A stretch of 64,000 nt of DNA from Sphingomonadales bacterium 28-55-16 (GCA_002278855.1 NCGG01000005.1:49675-113674), one strand, 5' to 3'; positions 17,373 through 27,870 are shown, numbered from the stretch's first letter. The notes: generated by a model not told the origin, from the sequence alone. Made by a program: numbers and translations.

Positions 17373-19064
17373 GTGCAGAAAATCTCCGCCTTGCTTCAAA
17401 AATTCCCGCGCGCGGCCGCATTGGGCGCTGGCGCATTGTCCGCTTATGGTTTTGCCCCATGGGGGCTTTGGCCGCTTACGCTTATATGTTTTGCGCTGCT
17501 CATCCACCTGATTGCGCAAGCCCAAAATGCAAAGCGCGCTTTCCTGCTCGGTTGGCTGTTCGGCGTTGGCCATTTCGCCTTTGGCAATCAATGGATTGCG
17601 GTAGCCTTCACCTTTCAGGCGGCCATGCCGATCTGGCTTGGCTATATCGCCGTCCTGTCGCTTGCGCTGTATCTCGCGGTCTATCCGGCTTTGGCAGCGG
17701 CAGGGGCCGTGTGGATCGGTGGCCATATGACGAAAATCCTGCGTCATTCCCGCGCAGACGGGCGTGCTGATGGCGCGAATGGCGCGGACAGGTTGCCCCT
17801 GATCTTCGCCTTCGCCGGATTGTGGATCGTCACCGAATGGCTGCGCAGTTGGGTTTTCACAGGCTATGCTTGGAACCCGCTCAGCGTCCTTGCGGTTTCG
17901 ATCCCATATATCGCGCAGCCAGCAAGCGTGCTTGGCACATATGGCATATCAGGCCTTATCATTTTGGCGGTCGGGGGTGTCACCCAATTTGCGGTGCAGC
18001 GGACACAAGCCGCACGCGGCGCGCGCGCCAAAGGCGGGTGGGCAGACTATGCCGTTGGCGGCGTGCTGCTCTTTATTTTGGTCGCGACCACAATCGGCGC
18101 GCGCATCTCGCTTTGGGGCGATGATGATGCCCGCGCGGCCGCAAATGCCCAAGCCGTAACCGTCGTCCAACCCAACATCTCCCAAGCCGACAAATATGCT
18201 TTGGGCTATGACGCAATCAACTTTGCCAAGCTGGCGATGAACAGCCGCCCGCTGCCCGGGCAAGGCCCACGCCTGATCCTGTGGCCGGAGGCGGCCATTC
18301 CGGACTATCTGGAGGACGGCTATCCCGATCGCTATTACCAAGGCCAGCCTGGCGAAAGTGCCGCCGGCGCCCGTGCGCGCCTGACCACGCTGATGGCGGA
18401 TGGCGATGTGCTGTTGACCGGTGCGAACCGGCTTATTTTTGAAAAGCGTCAGTTGGTCGCCGCGCGCAATAGTGTGTCGGCAATGGATGCTTTTGGCCGT
18501 GTGGTTGGCCATTATGACAAAGCGCATCTTGTGCCTTATGGCGAATATCTGCCTGCGCCATGGCTGTTACAACCACTTGGGCTGGCACGGCTGGTTCCGG
18601 GTAGTATCGATTTCTGGCCCGGCGCGGGCCCGCAGACGATGACCGTGTCCGTCAATGGCACACCAATCAAAATTGGCATGCAGGTCTGTTACGAAATGAT
18701 CTTTTCCGGTGTTGTGGTGGATCGCAAGAACCGGCCGGACTTCATCTTCAACCCATCCAATGACGCTTGGTTCGGCGATATCGGCCCGCCGCAGCATTTG
18801 GCGCAGGCACGGCTGCGCGCGATTGAGGAAGGCTTGCCTGTTGTGCGGGCCACGCCGACCGGTATCAGTGCCATCATCGACGTGGATGGCCGGATTATCA
18901 AAAGCCTGCCTTTGGGCGTTGATGGCCGCATCGATGCGCAATTGCCCCGTGCAAAGGCGCCCACCCTATTCGCCCATTTTGGCAATAGCATTCCGTTGGT
19001 TTTCGCAGGGCTGCTTATCATGTTGGCATTGTTACCGCTTGCCGGCAGACGCAGTAAGGGCTAA
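17373..19064 (+). CDS. lnt: Apolipoprotein N-acyltransferase
   Basis: About 563 residues. It adds the third acyl chain to lipoproteins in the inner membrane. The N-terminal half has several membrane segments (for example [18 protein letters not shown] and [10 protein letters not shown]). The C-terminal nitrilase-fold domain has the catalytic triad: Glu in [11 protein letters not shown], Lys in [13 protein letters not shown] and Cys in [10 protein letters not shown] closing membrane segment follows ([17 protein letters not shown]). I take a GTG at 17373 as start, preceded by AAAGGCGGG; a TTG at 17352 would add seven basic residues. metK follows 61 bases downstream, a common order. Confidence 0.94.
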   Translation: MQKISALLQKFPRAAALGAGALSAYGFAPWGLWPLTLICFALLIHLIAQAQNAKRAFLLGWLFGVGHFAFGNQWIAVAFTFQAAMPIWLGYIAVLSLALYLAVYPALAAAGAVWIGGHMTKILRHSRADGRADGANGADRLPLIFAFAGLWIVTEWLRSWVFTGYAWNPLSVLAVSIPYIAQPASVLGTYGISGLIILAVGGVTQFAVQRTQAARGARAKGGWADYAVGGVLLFILVATTIGARISLWGDDDARAAANAQAVTVVQPNISQADKYALGYDAINFAKLAMNSRPLPGQGPRLILWPEAAIPDYLEDGYPDRYYQGQPGESAAGARARLTTLMADGDVLLTGANRLIFEKRQLVAARNSVSAMDAFGRVVGHYDKAHLVPYGEYLPAPWLLQPLGLARLVPGSIDFWPGAGPQTMTVSVNGTPIKIGMQVCYEMIFSGVVVDRKNRPDFIFNPSNDAWFGDIGPPQHLAQARLRAIEEGLPVVRATPTGISAIIDVDGRIIKSLPLGVDGRIDAQLPRAKAPTLFAHFGNSIPLVFAGLLIMLALLPLAGRRSKG

Positions 19065-19125
19065 GGGCGCAGAACGATATAAAGAAATCTTTATACGCAG
19101 ATACAGCCAATCGACTGGAAAAACC

Positions 19126-20334
19126 ATGCGCTCAAATTATCTTTTCACTTCTGAATCCGTGTCCGAAGGACATCCCGATAAGGTTTCGGACCAGATTTCC
19201 GACGCGATCGTCGACCTATTTTTGTCGAAGGACCCCGAGGCGCGAATCGCATGTGAAACGCTGACCACCACGCAGCTGGTCGTGCTCGCGGGCGAAATCC
19301 GCTGCAAGGGCGTCTATGAAAATGGCGCATGGGCCGAAGGCGCCGAGGCAGAGATTGAAGCCACCGTCCGCCGCACCGTCAAAGAAATCGGTTATGCGCA
19401 AAAGGGCTTCCATTGGGAAACCTTGCGCTTTGAAAATAATCTGCACGGCCAATCTGCGCATATTGCCCAAGGCGTAGACGCCAGTGGCAACAAGGATGAA
19501 GGCGCTGGCGACCAAGGCATCATGTTTGGTTATGCATCGACAGAGACGCCTGACCTGATGCCCGCAACACTGGATTACAGCCACAAAATCCTTCAGCGCA
19601 TGGCCGCCGACCGGCATTCAGGCGCCGCGCCATTTTTGGAACCGGACGCCAAAAGCCAAGTCACATTGCGGTATAACAATGAAGGCAAGGCTGAGGCGGC
19701 AACCGCGATTGTCGTCTCCACCCAGCATGCGCCGGGATATGACCAGGGCGAAAAAGAAGCGCAGCTGCACAATTATGTGAAGGGCGTCATTGCGGACGTG
19801 CTTCCGGCGCACCTGCTGACCGAAACCATATACCATATCAACCCGACGGGCAGCTTTGAAATTGGCGGACCGGATGGCGATGCTGGCCTGACGGGCCGCA
19901 AGATCATCGTGGATACTTATGGTGGCGCAGCGCCGCACGGTGGCGGCGCGTTTTCGGGTAAGGACCCGACAAAGGTTGACCGTTCTGCCGCCTATATCAC
20001 CCGTTACCTCGCCAAGAATATCGTCGCCGCTGGTCTTGCCACGCGCTGCACGATCCAGCTTGCTTATGCCATTGGCGTGTCCAAGCCCTTGTCACTTTAT
20101 GTCGACACCCACCGCACCGGCACAATTGGCGACGACCAAATTGAAGCCGCGATCATGCGGATCGAAAAACTGGGTGGCCTCACCCCACGCGGGATCCGTA
20201 CCCATCTTGGTCTCAATAAGCCCATTTACCGCCGGACGGCGGCTTATGGCCATTTCGGCCGCAAGGCGGAAGGCGACTTCTTCCCATGGGAGCGCACCGA
20301 TCTCGTTGAAGATTTGAAGGCCGCTTTAGCGTAA
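19126..20334 (+). CDS. metK: S-adenosylmethionine synthetase
   Basis: 402 residues. It makes SAM from methionine and ATP. Family motifs: [19 protein letters not shown] at the N terminus, [12 protein letters not shown], and the phosphate-binding [16 protein letters not shown]. Alphaproteobacterial MetK proteins are about this length. The ATG at 19126 begins the conserved [12 protein letters not shown]. In the 61 bases between lnt and metK there is a small hairpin (ATAAAG / CTTTAT), but nothing that I can match to a known SAM riboswitch. A strong hairpin follows at 20361. Confidence 0.97.
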   Translation: MRSNYLFTSESVSEGHPDKVSDQISDAIVDLFLSKDPEARIACETLTTTQLVVLAGEIRCKGVYENGAWAEGAEAEIEATVRRTVKEIGYAQKGFHWETLRFENNLHGQSAHIAQGVDASGNKDEGAGDQGIMFGYASTETPDLMPATLDYSHKILQRMAADRHSGAAPFLEPDAKSQVTLRYNNEGKAEAATAIVVSTQHAPGYDQGEKEAQLHNYVKGVIADVLPAHLLTETIYHINPTGSFEIGGPDGDAGLTGRKIIVDTYGGAAPHGGGAFSGKDPTKVDRSAAYITRYLAKNIVAAGLATRCTIQLAYAIGVSKPLSLYVDTHRTGTIGDDQIEAAIMRIEKLGGLTPRGIRTHLGLNKPIYRRTAAYGHFGRKAEGDFFPWERTDLVEDLKAALA

Positions 20335-20360
20335 GGTCCACGTACATGATTACGCTTGCA

Positions 20361-20390
20361 GCGTGGCGGCTGAAAGTTTAGCCGCCACGC
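20361..20390 (+). terminator. Perfect 11-bp stem-loop between metK and trmB (terminator or translation-control hairpin)
   Basis: GCGTGGCGGCT and AGCCGCCACGC are exact complements separated by eight bases. No T-run follows, so it is a weak intrinsic terminator at best. It ends two bases before the likely ATG of trmB at 20393, where it could also hide the ribosome site. Confidence 0.55.
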
Positions 20391-20392
20391 CT

Positions 20393-21097
20393 ATGACTGC
20401 GAACAAGACCGGGGACCCCACAACGCTGAACCGCCTATATGGCCGTTCAAAGGGTAAAAAGCTGCGTACCGAGCAGAATGAGCTGGTGGAAAATCTGCTG
20501 CCGCAAATCGCGGTTCCAGATGAAGGGCCGCTTGGCAGCAAGGATTTGTTCGGCGACGACCGGACGATGCACTTCGAAATTGGTTTTGGTGGCGGGGAAC
20601 ATATGGCGTTCCGCGCCGACCTTTTGCCCGATCATGGCTTTATCGGATGCGAACCGTTTCTCAACGGCGTTGCCCAAGCATTATCGCATATCCGCGAAGG
20701 CGGACTGCGCAATATACGCCTGCATATGGGCGATGCCTTGGACATGCTGCGCCGTGTGCCCGATGGGTCGTTATCATTTGTCTATCTGTTGCATCCCGAC
20801 CCTTGGCCGAAAGCACGGCATGTGAAGCGTCGGATGATGAATGACGGGCCAGTGGATTTGATCGCGGCAAAGTTAAAGCCGGGGGGCGAATTCCGGTTCG
20901 GCACCGACCATCCTGTATATGTCCGCCATGCGTTGATGGTGATGCAACGGCACCGGCTGCAGTTCGATTGGCTCTGCAACAACGCAGCCGATTTCCAAAA
21001 CCGTCCCGGCGGTTGGCCGGAAACACGTTATGAGGCCAAGGCGCGCCGCCAAGGGCACGAAGTCTGGTATTTCCGTTATCAGCGAAAGTCAGCTTAG
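20393..21097 (+). CDS. trmB: tRNA (guanine-N7-)-methyltransferase
   Basis: About 234 residues. It methylates G46 of tRNA. It opens with LNRLYGRSKGKKL; the SAM-binding motif is HFEIGFGGGEH; the catalytic/tRNA-binding motif is LHPDPWPKARHVKRRM; GTDHPVY and GGWPETRYEAKA follow. A GTG at 20363 could add ten residues, but it lies inside the strong hairpin, so the ATG at 20393 is preferred. No Shine-Dalgarno is visible before that ATG. Confidence 0.92.
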   Translation: MTANKTGDPTTLNRLYGRSKGKKLRTEQNELVENLLPQIAVPDEGPLGSKDLFGDDRTMHFEIGFGGGEHMAFRADLLPDHGFIGCEPFLNGVAQALSHIREGGLRNIRLHMGDALDMLRRVPDGSLSFVYLLHPDPWPKARHVKRRMMNDGPVDLIAAKLKPGGEFRFGTDHPVYVRHALMVMQRHRLQFDWLCNNAADFQNRPGGWPETRYEAKARRQGHEVWYFRYQRKSA

Positions 21098-21106
21098 TAG
21101 GGCGGC

Positions 21107-21661
21107 TTAAATGGCCCGACTATTGTCAGCATCCACCTTGTCCACCCATTCAGGATAAAAGCTCGGCGGACGCTTTGACCATCCGGTCGCTGTCACAGCG
21201 GCCTCGCTGATGGATTGCAGTAATATTTTGCGCTTGCCAGGGGGCACATGCGGCATTGATGCTGCGGCGCAGAATGCAGCCGGCAACCAAGGCCGCGCAT
21301 CAGCGCCAATCAGCCGCTCGTACAAAAACCGATAGGCCGCAAAGCATTCCATCCGCCCCTGCCCCAAATCAAATGCGGACACGGTGACCAATTGCACGAG
21401 AAAGGGCTCGGCATCATGCAGAACCGCAGATTCGGGAACCAACGCCTTAATCTCTGGTAAACGTTCGTAAAATCTACGCTGCGCGTCAATGGACGCAACC
21501 TCGACCGCATCGCGTGACCAGACGGCAATGGCATCCTTGCGATCAAAAGCTACATCCAGCGACCGCCGGATATACCGCTGTGCCGCAGCGCTAAAGCCAG
21601 CGAACTCCTTCATCTCAGCCAATGTTAAGTGGCCCGGACCTTCATGCTTTGCTTTCGCCAT
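21107..21661 (-). CDS. Conserved hypothetical protein (sphingomonad type)
   Basis: 184 residues, soluble, no signal or membrane segment. Begins MAKAKHEGPGHLTLAEMKEF; a helix-rich N-terminal half with YIRRSLDVAFDRKDAIAVW is followed by a region with FDLGQGRMECFAAYRFLYER and a C-terminal GKRKILLQSIS. I do not recognise a family or catalytic motif. The start at 21661 has AGGGG in good position; a longer reading to 21694 is possible. It converges with trmB and diverges from the histidine kinase gene. Confidence 0.6.
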   Translation of the reverse strand: MAKAKHEGPGHLTLAEMKEFAGFSAAAQRYIRRSLDVAFDRKDAIAVWSRDAVEVASIDAQRRFYERLPEIKALVPESAVLHDAEPFLVQLVTVSAFDLGQGRMECFAAYRFLYERLIGADARPWLPAAFCAAASMPHVPPGKRKILLQSISEAAVTATGWSKRPPSFYPEWVDKVDADNSRAI

Positions 21662-21821
21662 GCCAACATCCCCTATTTCCCAGACCCTCATCATCGCGCC
21701 AACATGATTAGCGAAGGATTAACGGCCGATGCAGCCGATACGCATTCGACCAAATTGATGAAGCATTCGACGAGAGACACGGCGCGTGGTGCAACTGGCG
21801 TAAAATCGGCTATAGCAAGGC

Positions 21822-22949
21822 ATGGATAAATCCTTGCCCCGCAATGCGCTTATTGGCCATCAGATGGCCCTGCTGACCATCATTGGCTTTTGGGCCTTCT
21901 ACGCGCTCATATTGTCATTGCGCGCGGCCCTGCTCGATTTTCCAGCGCAGGCCGTGTTGTTCGAACGGCGCTTGATGGTGGCGCTCGTCGGCGTGTTCGT
22001 GACATGGTTATTGTATTTCGGTTTACGGATTGCCGACGGCCGATCGCTTGGCTTTCGGGTCAGCGTGGCATTTATCGGCGCAATCCCCTGCGCCATGGTG
22101 TTGGCATCTGCCAATTTCTACATTTTCAATCTCTATGATCCCATTAGCCTTTTTAAAGACCCAAGCGTCGGGCGGACGATTGAGGATTTGAAGGCGCAAC
22201 TGGGGCTGTCAATCTGGCAAGAAATTGCTGACATTTCGGTCACGCATTATTTCTTCCTGATTGCATGGAGCTCGCTCTATGTCGCCATCGGCTATGCGCG
22301 CGAAGTGCGCGAGGCCGAACGCAAAACCTCCCGATTTGCGCAAGCCGCGCAAGATGCTGAGCTGCGTTCGCTGCGCTATCAGGTCAATCCCCACTTCCTG
22401 TTCAACACCCTGAATTCGCTCTCAAGCCTTGTCCTCACCGGAAAGCCCAAAGAGGCCGAGGCGATGATTCAGAATTTGTCTAATTTCTACCGGACAAGCC
22501 TGTCATCTGATCCGCTTGAGGATGTCACGCTTGCCGAAGAGGTCGAACTTCAAAGGCTGTATCTCGAAATCGAAAGCGTGCGTTATCCCAAACGGCTTCG
22601 CGTTAAGATCGATATTCCCGAGGCATTGATGGGCCAGCATGTCCCGGCTTTAATCCTGCAACCGCTCGTCGAAAATGCGATCAAATATGGGGTTTCGCGT
22701 ACCACACGTCCGGTTGAAATCATCATCGATGCCAAATGCGAAGGCGCTGTCCTTGTTCTACGTGTTGTTGACAATGGCGAAGTGATGGAGGCCGATCATG
22801 TCGGCGGCAACGGCATTGGCCTTGTCAATGTGCGCGATAGATTGGAAGCGCGCTATCGATCCGCGGCGCGCCTCGATACAAAATGGGTTGAGGGCGGCGG
22901 ATTTGTCGCGATGCTCACTTTGCCCTTAAGCCATCGGATAGCGGCATGA
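21822..22949 (+). CDS. Sensor histidine kinase, LytS/YehU-like
   Basis: 375 residues. The N-terminal half has about four membrane segments (FWAFYALILSLRAALL, LVGVFVTWLLYFGL, AFIGAIPCAMVLA and one near residue 145). A short coiled stretch leads to the His_kinase domain with the phosphorylated histidine in VNPHFLFNTLNSLSS (about residue 193). The ATP-binding part has LQPLVENAIKYGV, VVDNGEV and GNGIGLVNVRDRLE. It overlaps the response-regulator gene by four bases (ATGA), so the two form one unit. The signal sensed is unknown. Confidence 0.9.
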   Translation: MDKSLPRNALIGHQMALLTIIGFWAFYALILSLRAALLDFPAQAVLFERRLMVALVGVFVTWLLYFGLRIADGRSLGFRVSVAFIGAIPCAMVLASANFYIFNLYDPISLFKDPSVGRTIEDLKAQLGLSIWQEIADISVTHYFFLIAWSSLYVAIGYAREVREAERKTSRFAQAAQDAELRSLRYQVNPHFLFNTLNSLSSLVLTGKPKEAEAMIQNLSNFYRTSLSSDPLEDVTLAEEVELQRLYLEIESVRYPKRLRVKIDIPEALMGQHVPALILQPLVENAIKYGVSRTTRPVEIIIDAKCEGAVLVLRVVDNGEVMEADHVGGNGIGLVNVRDRLEARYRSAARLDTKWVEGGGFVAMLTLPLSHRIAA

Positions 22950-23680
22950 AGCGGTTGCGGACCTTGATCGTTGATGACGAACCACTCGCCATAGAACGCC
23001 TTAAGACCCTAAGCGCCGATCATCCCGTCATCGATATTGTCGGCACCGCAAGTGACGGCGTCGAAGCGCTCCAAATCGCCCAGCAATTAACGCCTGATCT
23101 CATATTTCTGGATATAGGCATGCCGAAAATGGACGGCATCAACGCTGCGCGCGCCTTGGGGTTGATGCAGAAAAAGCCGGCGATAATTTTGATCACGGCA
23201 TATGACAATTTTGCTGTCGAAGCCTTTGACTTGGACGTTGTCGACTATGTGTTGAAGCCCGTGTCGAGCGAACGGCTTGGCCGCGCCATCGCCCGCGCCT
23301 ACAGCACCCAGGACGTAGAGGCGCTCCCGCCTTCAAAAACCGACACCCGATATGCACATGAATTCTGGGTATCGCATCGCGCCGAGCTTATCCGCATTGC
23401 CGCGATGGACATTGAACGGATTGAAGCCGAACGTGATTATATGCGGCTGCATATTGCGGGGCGCAGCTATCTGCTACACCAAACCATTTCAACGCTTGAG
23501 CAGCGCTTGGACCCGGCACAATTTCAGCGCATCCACCGAAGCCACATTATCCGCCGGGACCTGATTACCGGATTGCGGCATGAAGGCGGTGGCGTCTGGC
23601 ACGCAATATTGGGCGAAGACCATGCGATGCGCATCGGGCGCAAATATCTGGCGGACGTCAAACGCATTGCCGGCAAATGA
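22946..23680 (+). CDS. LytTR-family response regulator
   Basis: 244 residues. The receiver domain (1 to about 120) has the acidic DDEP pocket, the phosphorylated Asp in LIFLDIGMPKMDG (about residue 54), and the Lys in DYVLKPVSSERL. The C-terminal LytTR DNA-binding domain (about 140-244) has ERDYMRLHIAGRSYLL and FQRIHRSHIIRRDLI. Its partner is the kinase directly upstream, with a four-base overlap. Members bind direct repeats upstream of target genes; none can be assigned here. Confidence 0.92.
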   Translation: MKRLRTLIVDDEPLAIERLKTLSADHPVIDIVGTASDGVEALQIAQQLTPDLIFLDIGMPKMDGINAARALGLMQKKPAIILITAYDNFAVEAFDLDVVDYVLKPVSSERLGRAIARAYSTQDVEALPPSKTDTRYAHEFWVSHRAELIRIAAMDIERIEAERDYMRLHIAGRSYLLHQTISTLEQRLDPAQFQRIHRSHIIRRDLITGLRHEGGGVWHAILGEDHAMRIGRKYLADVKRIAGK

Positions 23681-23728
23681 CAAGCGTCAGCAGCGGCTAA
23701 CGCCATTTCTTTTATGGATCGTGGCGGT

Positions 23729-24736
23729 TTAGATTAAACCCGCAAGCGGGCTGGAGGGGTCCGCATACATGCGCCGTCCCATTCTGCCCGACAGATAGGC
23801 CATACGGCCCGCCTGGACCGCAAGCTTCATCGCGGTTGCCATGGCAATGGGGTTCTTAGCCTCGGCAATGGCAGTGTTCATAAGCACGCCATCACAGCCC
23901 AGCTCCATCGCGACGGCAGCATCGGACGCCGTGCCAACGCCAGCATCGACGAGCACCGGCACCTTAGCGCCCTCGACAATCAAGCGGATGGTAACGCGAT
24001 TTTGAATGCCAAGCCCAGAACCAATTGGCGCGCCCAATGGCATGACGGCCACCGCGCCGGCATCTTCCAATTGCTTGGCGGCAATGGGATCATCGACGCA
24101 ATAGACCATCGGCAAGAAGCCTTCTTTCGCCAAGACCTCGGTCGCCTTCAGCGTTTCGCGCATGTCGGGATATAGCGTCTTGGCCTCACCCAACACTTCA
24201 AGCTTTACAAGATCCCAGCCGCCCGCTTCGCGCGCCAAACGCAAAGTGCGGATCGCGTCGTCCGCCGTGAAGCAGCCAGCGGTGTTGGGCAAATAGGTAT
24301 ATTTTTTCGGGTCGATAAAATCCGTCAGCATCGGCGCCTTGGGGTCCGACACATTCACGCGCCGGACAGCAACGGTGATGATCTCCGCACCCGATGCCAC
24401 AAGCGCGGCGGCATTTTGTTCAAAATCCTTATATTTGCCCGTACCCACGATCAGCCGCGAATGGAATGTACGGCCAGCGACGGTCCAGCTATCGCCCGTT
24501 GCGCTGTCCTGCCCGCCGCCGACGAAATGGACGATCTCCAGCCTATCGCCATCTGTTAAGGCAACATCTTCCAACGTCGACCGCGACACGATTTCCAAAT
24601 TACGTTCAACCGCGACTTTCGCTGGATCAAGGCCAATGTCGCGGACAAGATCGGCAACAGTGGCAGCGGCCCGAAAACGGCGCAGTTCGCCGTTAAGTGT
24701 CAGGGAGATAATATCGGTGGGTAGGGAAGAGGTCAT
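23729..24736 (-). CDS. thiG: Fused sulfur carrier ThiS and thiazole synthase ThiG
   Basis: 335 residues. Residues 7 to about 75 form a ThiS-type ubiquitin-like domain ([31 protein letters not shown]). Residues from about 84 are Thi[43 protein letters not shown] with the catalytic Lys, [13 protein letters not shown] and [13 protein letters not shown]. ThiG builds the thiazole ring of thiamine with sulfur carried on the C-terminal Gly-Gly of ThiS. Here that Gly-Gly (73-75) is followed at once by more protein, so the normal free thiocarboxylate end does not exist. No other thi genes are next to it. Confidence 0.92.
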   Translation of the reverse strand: MTSSLPTDIISLTLNGELRRFRAAATVADLVRDIGLDPAKVAVERNLEIVSRSTLEDVALTDGDRLEIVHFVGGGQDSATGDSWTVAGRTFHSRLIVGTGKYKDFEQNAAALVASGAEIITVAVRRVNVSDPKAPMLTDFIDPKKYTYLPNTAGCFTADDAIRTLRLAREAGGWDLVKLEVLGEAKTLYPDMRETLKATEVLAKEGFLPMVYCVDDPIAAKQLEDAGAVAVMPLGAPIGSGLGIQNRVTIRLIVEGAKVPVLVDAGVGTASDAAVAMELGCDGVLMNTAIAEAKNPIAMATAMKLAVQAGRMAYLSGRMGRRMYADPSSPLAGLI

Positions 24737-24823
24737 TTCAACTCGCTATTTTTACTGAGGGGCATATAGTGCCTGCGCGATGCGGTGTGCAACCGCTGCT
24801 TTGATAATATTGGGGGATGTATT

Positions 24824-25264
24824 TTGGCTGATCAGCCAACAATTTTTGTTCTGAATGGACCAAATCTCAATTTGCTCGGCACACGAGAACCCGAAATTTA
24901 CGGTACCGATACGCTTGATGACATCGCGGGCCGGTTGGATGACCATGCGCGTGCCGCTGGCGCCATTATCGATTTTCGGCAGTCGAACCATGAAGGCCAT
25001 TTGATTGATTGGCTGCATGAGGCGCAAGCCGTTGGCGCGAAGGCTGTGTTGTTGAACGCCGCTGGCTTTACCCACACGTCAGTCGCCATCTTGGACGCGA
25101 TCAAGGCAATCACTGTGCCGGTATTCGAAGTGCATTTATCCGATCCGCACAAAAGGGAATCTTTCCGGCATTTGAGCTATGTTGGCATGGCCGCTCAGGC
25201 GGTTTTTGCGGGACATGGCGCAAAGTCGTATGAACTGGCGCTGGACGCAGCGTTACAACTTTGA
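24824..25264 (+). CDS. aroQ: Type II 3-dehydroquinate dehydratase
   Basis: 146 residues, the usual length. Third step of the shikimate pathway. Motifs: FVLNGPNLNLLGTREPEIYG (catalytic Asn and Arg, with the catalytic Tyr), RQSNHEGHLIDWLHEA, NAAGFTHTSVA and the active-site His in EVHLSDPHKRESFRH. I take a TTG at 24824 as start because GGGGGA lies at the right distance; a GTG at 24785 would add 13 residues unlike the family. accB follows 44 bases on. Confidence 0.93.
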   Translation: MADQPTIFVLNGPNLNLLGTREPEIYGTDTLDDIAGRLDDHARAAGAIIDFRQSNHEGHLIDWLHEAQAVGAKAVLLNAAGFTHTSVAILDAIKAITVPVFEVHLSDPHKRESFRHLSYVGMAAQAVFAGHGAKSYELALDAALQL

Positions 25265-25308
25265 CATTAGGCGCTGAAAAGCATTTTCAGGGGCCCAAGG
25301 AGTATTAA

Positions 25309-25782
25309 ATGGCGGCGAAGACAGGAAATACTGGCAGCATGCAAGTTGACACGGACCTTGTCCGCGAACTGGCGGCCATGTTGAACGACACGGGGCTGAG
25401 CGAAATCGAAGTCGAGGACGGCGAACGCAAAATTCGCGTGTCGCGCACCATGACGGCAGTTTCTGCGCCGATGGCAGTCGCCCCAGTTGCTGCGCCAGCC
25501 GCCGCGCCTGTTGCCGCCGTTGCTGCGCCAAGTGCCCCTGCCATCTCCGCCAACGCGATGAAGTCCCCGATGGTCGGCACGGCATATCTCACCCCTGAAC
25601 CCGATGCCGCACCTTTTGTGAGCGTTGGCCAGCAAGTGAAGGCCGGGGATACTGTCCTGATTATCGAAGCGATGAAGGTCATGAACCCGATTGTTGCCGC
25701 CAGTTCCGGTACCGTCACCGAAATTTATGTCGAAAGCGGCCAGCCAGTTGAATTCGACCAGCCATTGTTGGCGATTGCTTAA
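25309..25782 (+). CDS. accB: Biotin carboxyl carrier protein of acetyl-CoA carboxylase
   Basis: 157 residues. The N-terminal part ([20 protein letters not shown]) is followed by an Ala/Pro/Val-rich flexible linker (about residues 50-85) and the C-terminal biotinyl domain. The biotinylated lysine is in IEAMKVMN at about residue 124. It carries CO2 from AccC to the carboxyltransferase for malonyl-CoA synthesis. Good ribosome site (AAGGAGTATTAA). Two bases separate it from accC. Confidence 0.97.
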   Translation: MAAKTGNTGSMQVDTDLVRELAAMLNDTGLSEIEVEDGERKIRVSRTMTAVSAPMAVAPVAAPAAAPVAAVAAPSAPAISANAMKSPMVGTAYLTPEPDAAPFVSVGQQVKAGDTVLIIEAMKVMNPIVAASSGTVTEIYVESGQPVEFDQPLLAIA

Positions 25783-25784
25783 AA

Positions 25785-27134
25785 ATGGCCATTGAGAAAA
25801 TCCTTATCGCCAACCGCGGCGAGATAGCGCTTCGTATTCACCGCGCCGCGCATGAAATGGGGATCAAAACAGTTGCGGTCCATTCAACCGCCGACGCAGA
25901 CGCCATGCATGTGCGGCTTGCGGATGAAGCGATTTGCATTGGGCCGCCATCGGCGACCGACAGCTATCTGAATATTCCAGCGATTATTTCTGCAGCCGAA
26001 ATCAGCCATGCCGACGCCATTCACCCCGGCTATGGTTTCTTATCGGAAAATGCGCAATTTGCCGAAATCGTTGAAAGCCATGATATCAAATGGATCGGCC
26101 CTAAGCCCGAGCATATCCGGACGATGGGCGACAAGGTTCAGGCCAAGCGCTCGGCTGGCGCATTGGGCCTCCCGCTTGTTCCCGGCTCCGACGGCGCCAT
26201 TGAGGATGTGGCAGAGGCCAAGGCGATCGCCCGCGATATCGGCTATCCCGTAATCATCAAGGCGGCGTCGGGCGGCGGCGGGCGCGGCATGAAGGTCGTG
26301 AACAGCGAAGAAGAGCTTGAGACCCAAATGCAGCAAGCCGGGTCCGAAGCGAAAGCGGCGTTCGGTGATGCGACCGTTTATCTCGAAAAATATCTCGGCA
26401 ACCCACGCCATATCGAATTCCAGATTTTCGGTGATGGCAATGGCAATGCGGTACATTTGGGTGAGCGCGACTGTTCGCTGCAGCGGCGGCACCAAAAAGT
26501 GCTCGAAGAAGCACCTTCACCTGTGCTCGCAACCGCCGAGCGCGACCGTATGGGAACGATCTGCGCCAAAGCCATGGCCGATATGGGCTATCGCGGCGCG
26601 GGCACGATCGAGTTTCTGTGGGAAAATGGCGAATTCTATTTCATCGAAATGAATACCCGCTTGCAGGTCGAACATCCTGTGACCGAAATGATCACGGGCA
26701 TCGATTTGGTGCGCGAACAAATCCGTGTAGCGGAAGGCAAGCCGCTTTCCTTTACCCAAGAGGATGTGACCTTTACCGGGCACGCCGTCGAATGCCGGAT
26801 CAACGCCGAAGACCCGCGTACGTTCATGCCATCGCCAGGAACCGTCTCATGGTATCACCCACCTGGCGGCCTGTATGTGCGCGTCGATAGCGGGCTGTAC
26901 CACGGGTATAAAGTGCCGCCTTATTATGACAGCATGATCGCAAAGCTGATTGTATATGGTCAGACACGTGAGGGTTGCCTGATGCGCTTGCGTCGTGCGC
27001 TGGGCGAATTTGTGATTGAAGGTATGAAAACCACCATTCCGTTGCACCAGCGGTTGTTGGAAGAGCCCGATTTCCAGAATGGCGACTACACCATCAAATG
27101 GCTTGAAGAATGGCTGGCGAAGGACGCGGAATAA
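25785..27134 (+). CDS. accC: Biotin carboxylase subunit of acetyl-CoA carboxylase
   Basis: 449 residues, the standard length. It carboxylates biotin on AccB using ATP and bicarbonate. Motifs: [27 protein letters not shown], the glycine-rich ATP loop [23 protein letters not shown], and the catalytic [15 protein letters not shown]. The 3-prime end overlaps the VanX-like gene by 25 bases. Confidence 0.97.
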   Translation: MAIEKILIANRGEIALRIHRAAHEMGIKTVAVHSTADADAMHVRLADEAICIGPPSATDSYLNIPAIISAAEISHADAIHPGYGFLSENAQFAEIVESHDIKWIGPKPEHIRTMGDKVQAKRSAGALGLPLVPGSDGAIEDVAEAKAIARDIGYPVIIKAASGGGGRGMKVVNSEEELETQMQQAGSEAKAAFGDATVYLEKYLGNPRHIEFQIFGDGNGNAVHLGERDCSLQRRHQKVLEEAPSPVLATAERDRMGTICAKAMADMGYRGAGTIEFLWENGEFYFIEMNTRLQVEHPVTEMITGIDLVREQIRVAEGKPLSFTQEDVTFTGHAVECRINAEDPRTFMPSPGTVSWYHPPGGLYVRVDSGLYHGYKVPPYYDSMIAKLIVYGQTREGCLMRLRRALGEFVIEGMKTTIPLHQRLLEEPDFQNGDYTIKWLEEWLAKDAE

Positions 27135-27823
27135 TCCTTTCCCGCCGGGAAGTGGCGCTTGGGCTTTCCGCCCTGCCACTTGTCGGCTGTGCGGCGACCG
27201 GTCCCGACGCAGATGTGCAATTCATTCCAGCGCACAAGGCGGCGGCCTTAAAGCCGCATGATCCGCAACGCCTATTAGAACTCATAAAGCTCGATCCCAC
27301 AATCCGGCTCGACATGCGTTATGCGACCACGAACAATTTTACCGGCCGCGTGTTGTATGACGAAGCCCGCGCCTTTTTAGCCACGCCCGCTGCATTGGCT
27401 GTCGTCCGCGCAAGCAAGGCCGCGCAGGCAGATGGCTTTGGCCTGACAATTTACGATGCCTATCGACCCTGGCGCATTACCAAGAAACTGTGGGATGCAA
27501 CGCCCGTTGGCCCGAAGAAGGAATATGTCGCCAACCCCAAACGCGGGTCAAAACACAATCGCGGCTGTGCCGTAGATTTAACCTTACATGATCTGCAGAC
27601 CGGCCAGCTGGTCGAAATGCCGACCGGATTTGACGATTTTTCCGACAAAGCGCACCGCGACTATAGGGGGGCTACTGCCGTCGCCAGCGCCCACCGTGCA
27701 CGGTTGGCGGGCTATCTGGAAGCCGAAGGGTTTGTTGGTCTGTCCAACGAATGGTGGCATTTTGATTTTACCGGGTGGGCGCAATTCCCCGTGATGGATA
27801 TTCCGTTTAACAAAATCCGTTAA
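27110..27823 (+). CDS. D-alanyl-D-alanine dipeptidase, VanX/DdpX-like, predicted exported lipoprotein
   Basis: 237 residues. The N terminus has an SRRE twin-arginine-like motif, a short hydrophobic stretch and a lipobox (LPLVGC), so it is probably a lipoprotein exported by Tat or Sec. The peptidase M15D domain has YDAYRPWR, the zinc-binding [12 protein letters not shown] and the catalytic NEWWHFDF; all zinc ligands and the catalytic Glu are present. It cleaves D-Ala-D-Ala, probably in wall recycling here, since the vancomycin-resistance partners VanH and VanA are absent. The ATG at 27110 lies within accC. Confidence 0.85.
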   Translation: MAGEGRGIILSRREVALGLSALPLVGCAATGPDADVQFIPAHKAAALKPHDPQRLLELIKLDPTIRLDMRYATTNNFTGRVLYDEARAFLATPAALAVVRASKAAQADGFGLTIYDAYRPWRITKKLWDATPVGPKKEYVANPKRGSKHNRGCAVDLTLHDLQTGQLVEMPTGFDDFSDKAHRDYRGATAVASAHRARLAGYLEAEGFVGLSNEWWHFDFTGWAQFPVMDIPFNKIR

Positions 27824-27870
27824 ATTATCTGTTCATCAAAACACTTCCTTTCATGAACATGTATAAGCAG

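Noticed and set aside
19065..19125. Possible SAM riboswitch before metK
   Set aside because: The gap is only 61 bases and holds a weak ATAAAG/CTTTAT hairpin; it does not match any SAM riboswitch pattern I know.
27110..27823. Vancomycin-resistance gene
   Set aside because: VanX-like enzymes also serve in wall recycling, and VanH/VanA/VanS/VanR partners are absent, so a resistance role is not supported.
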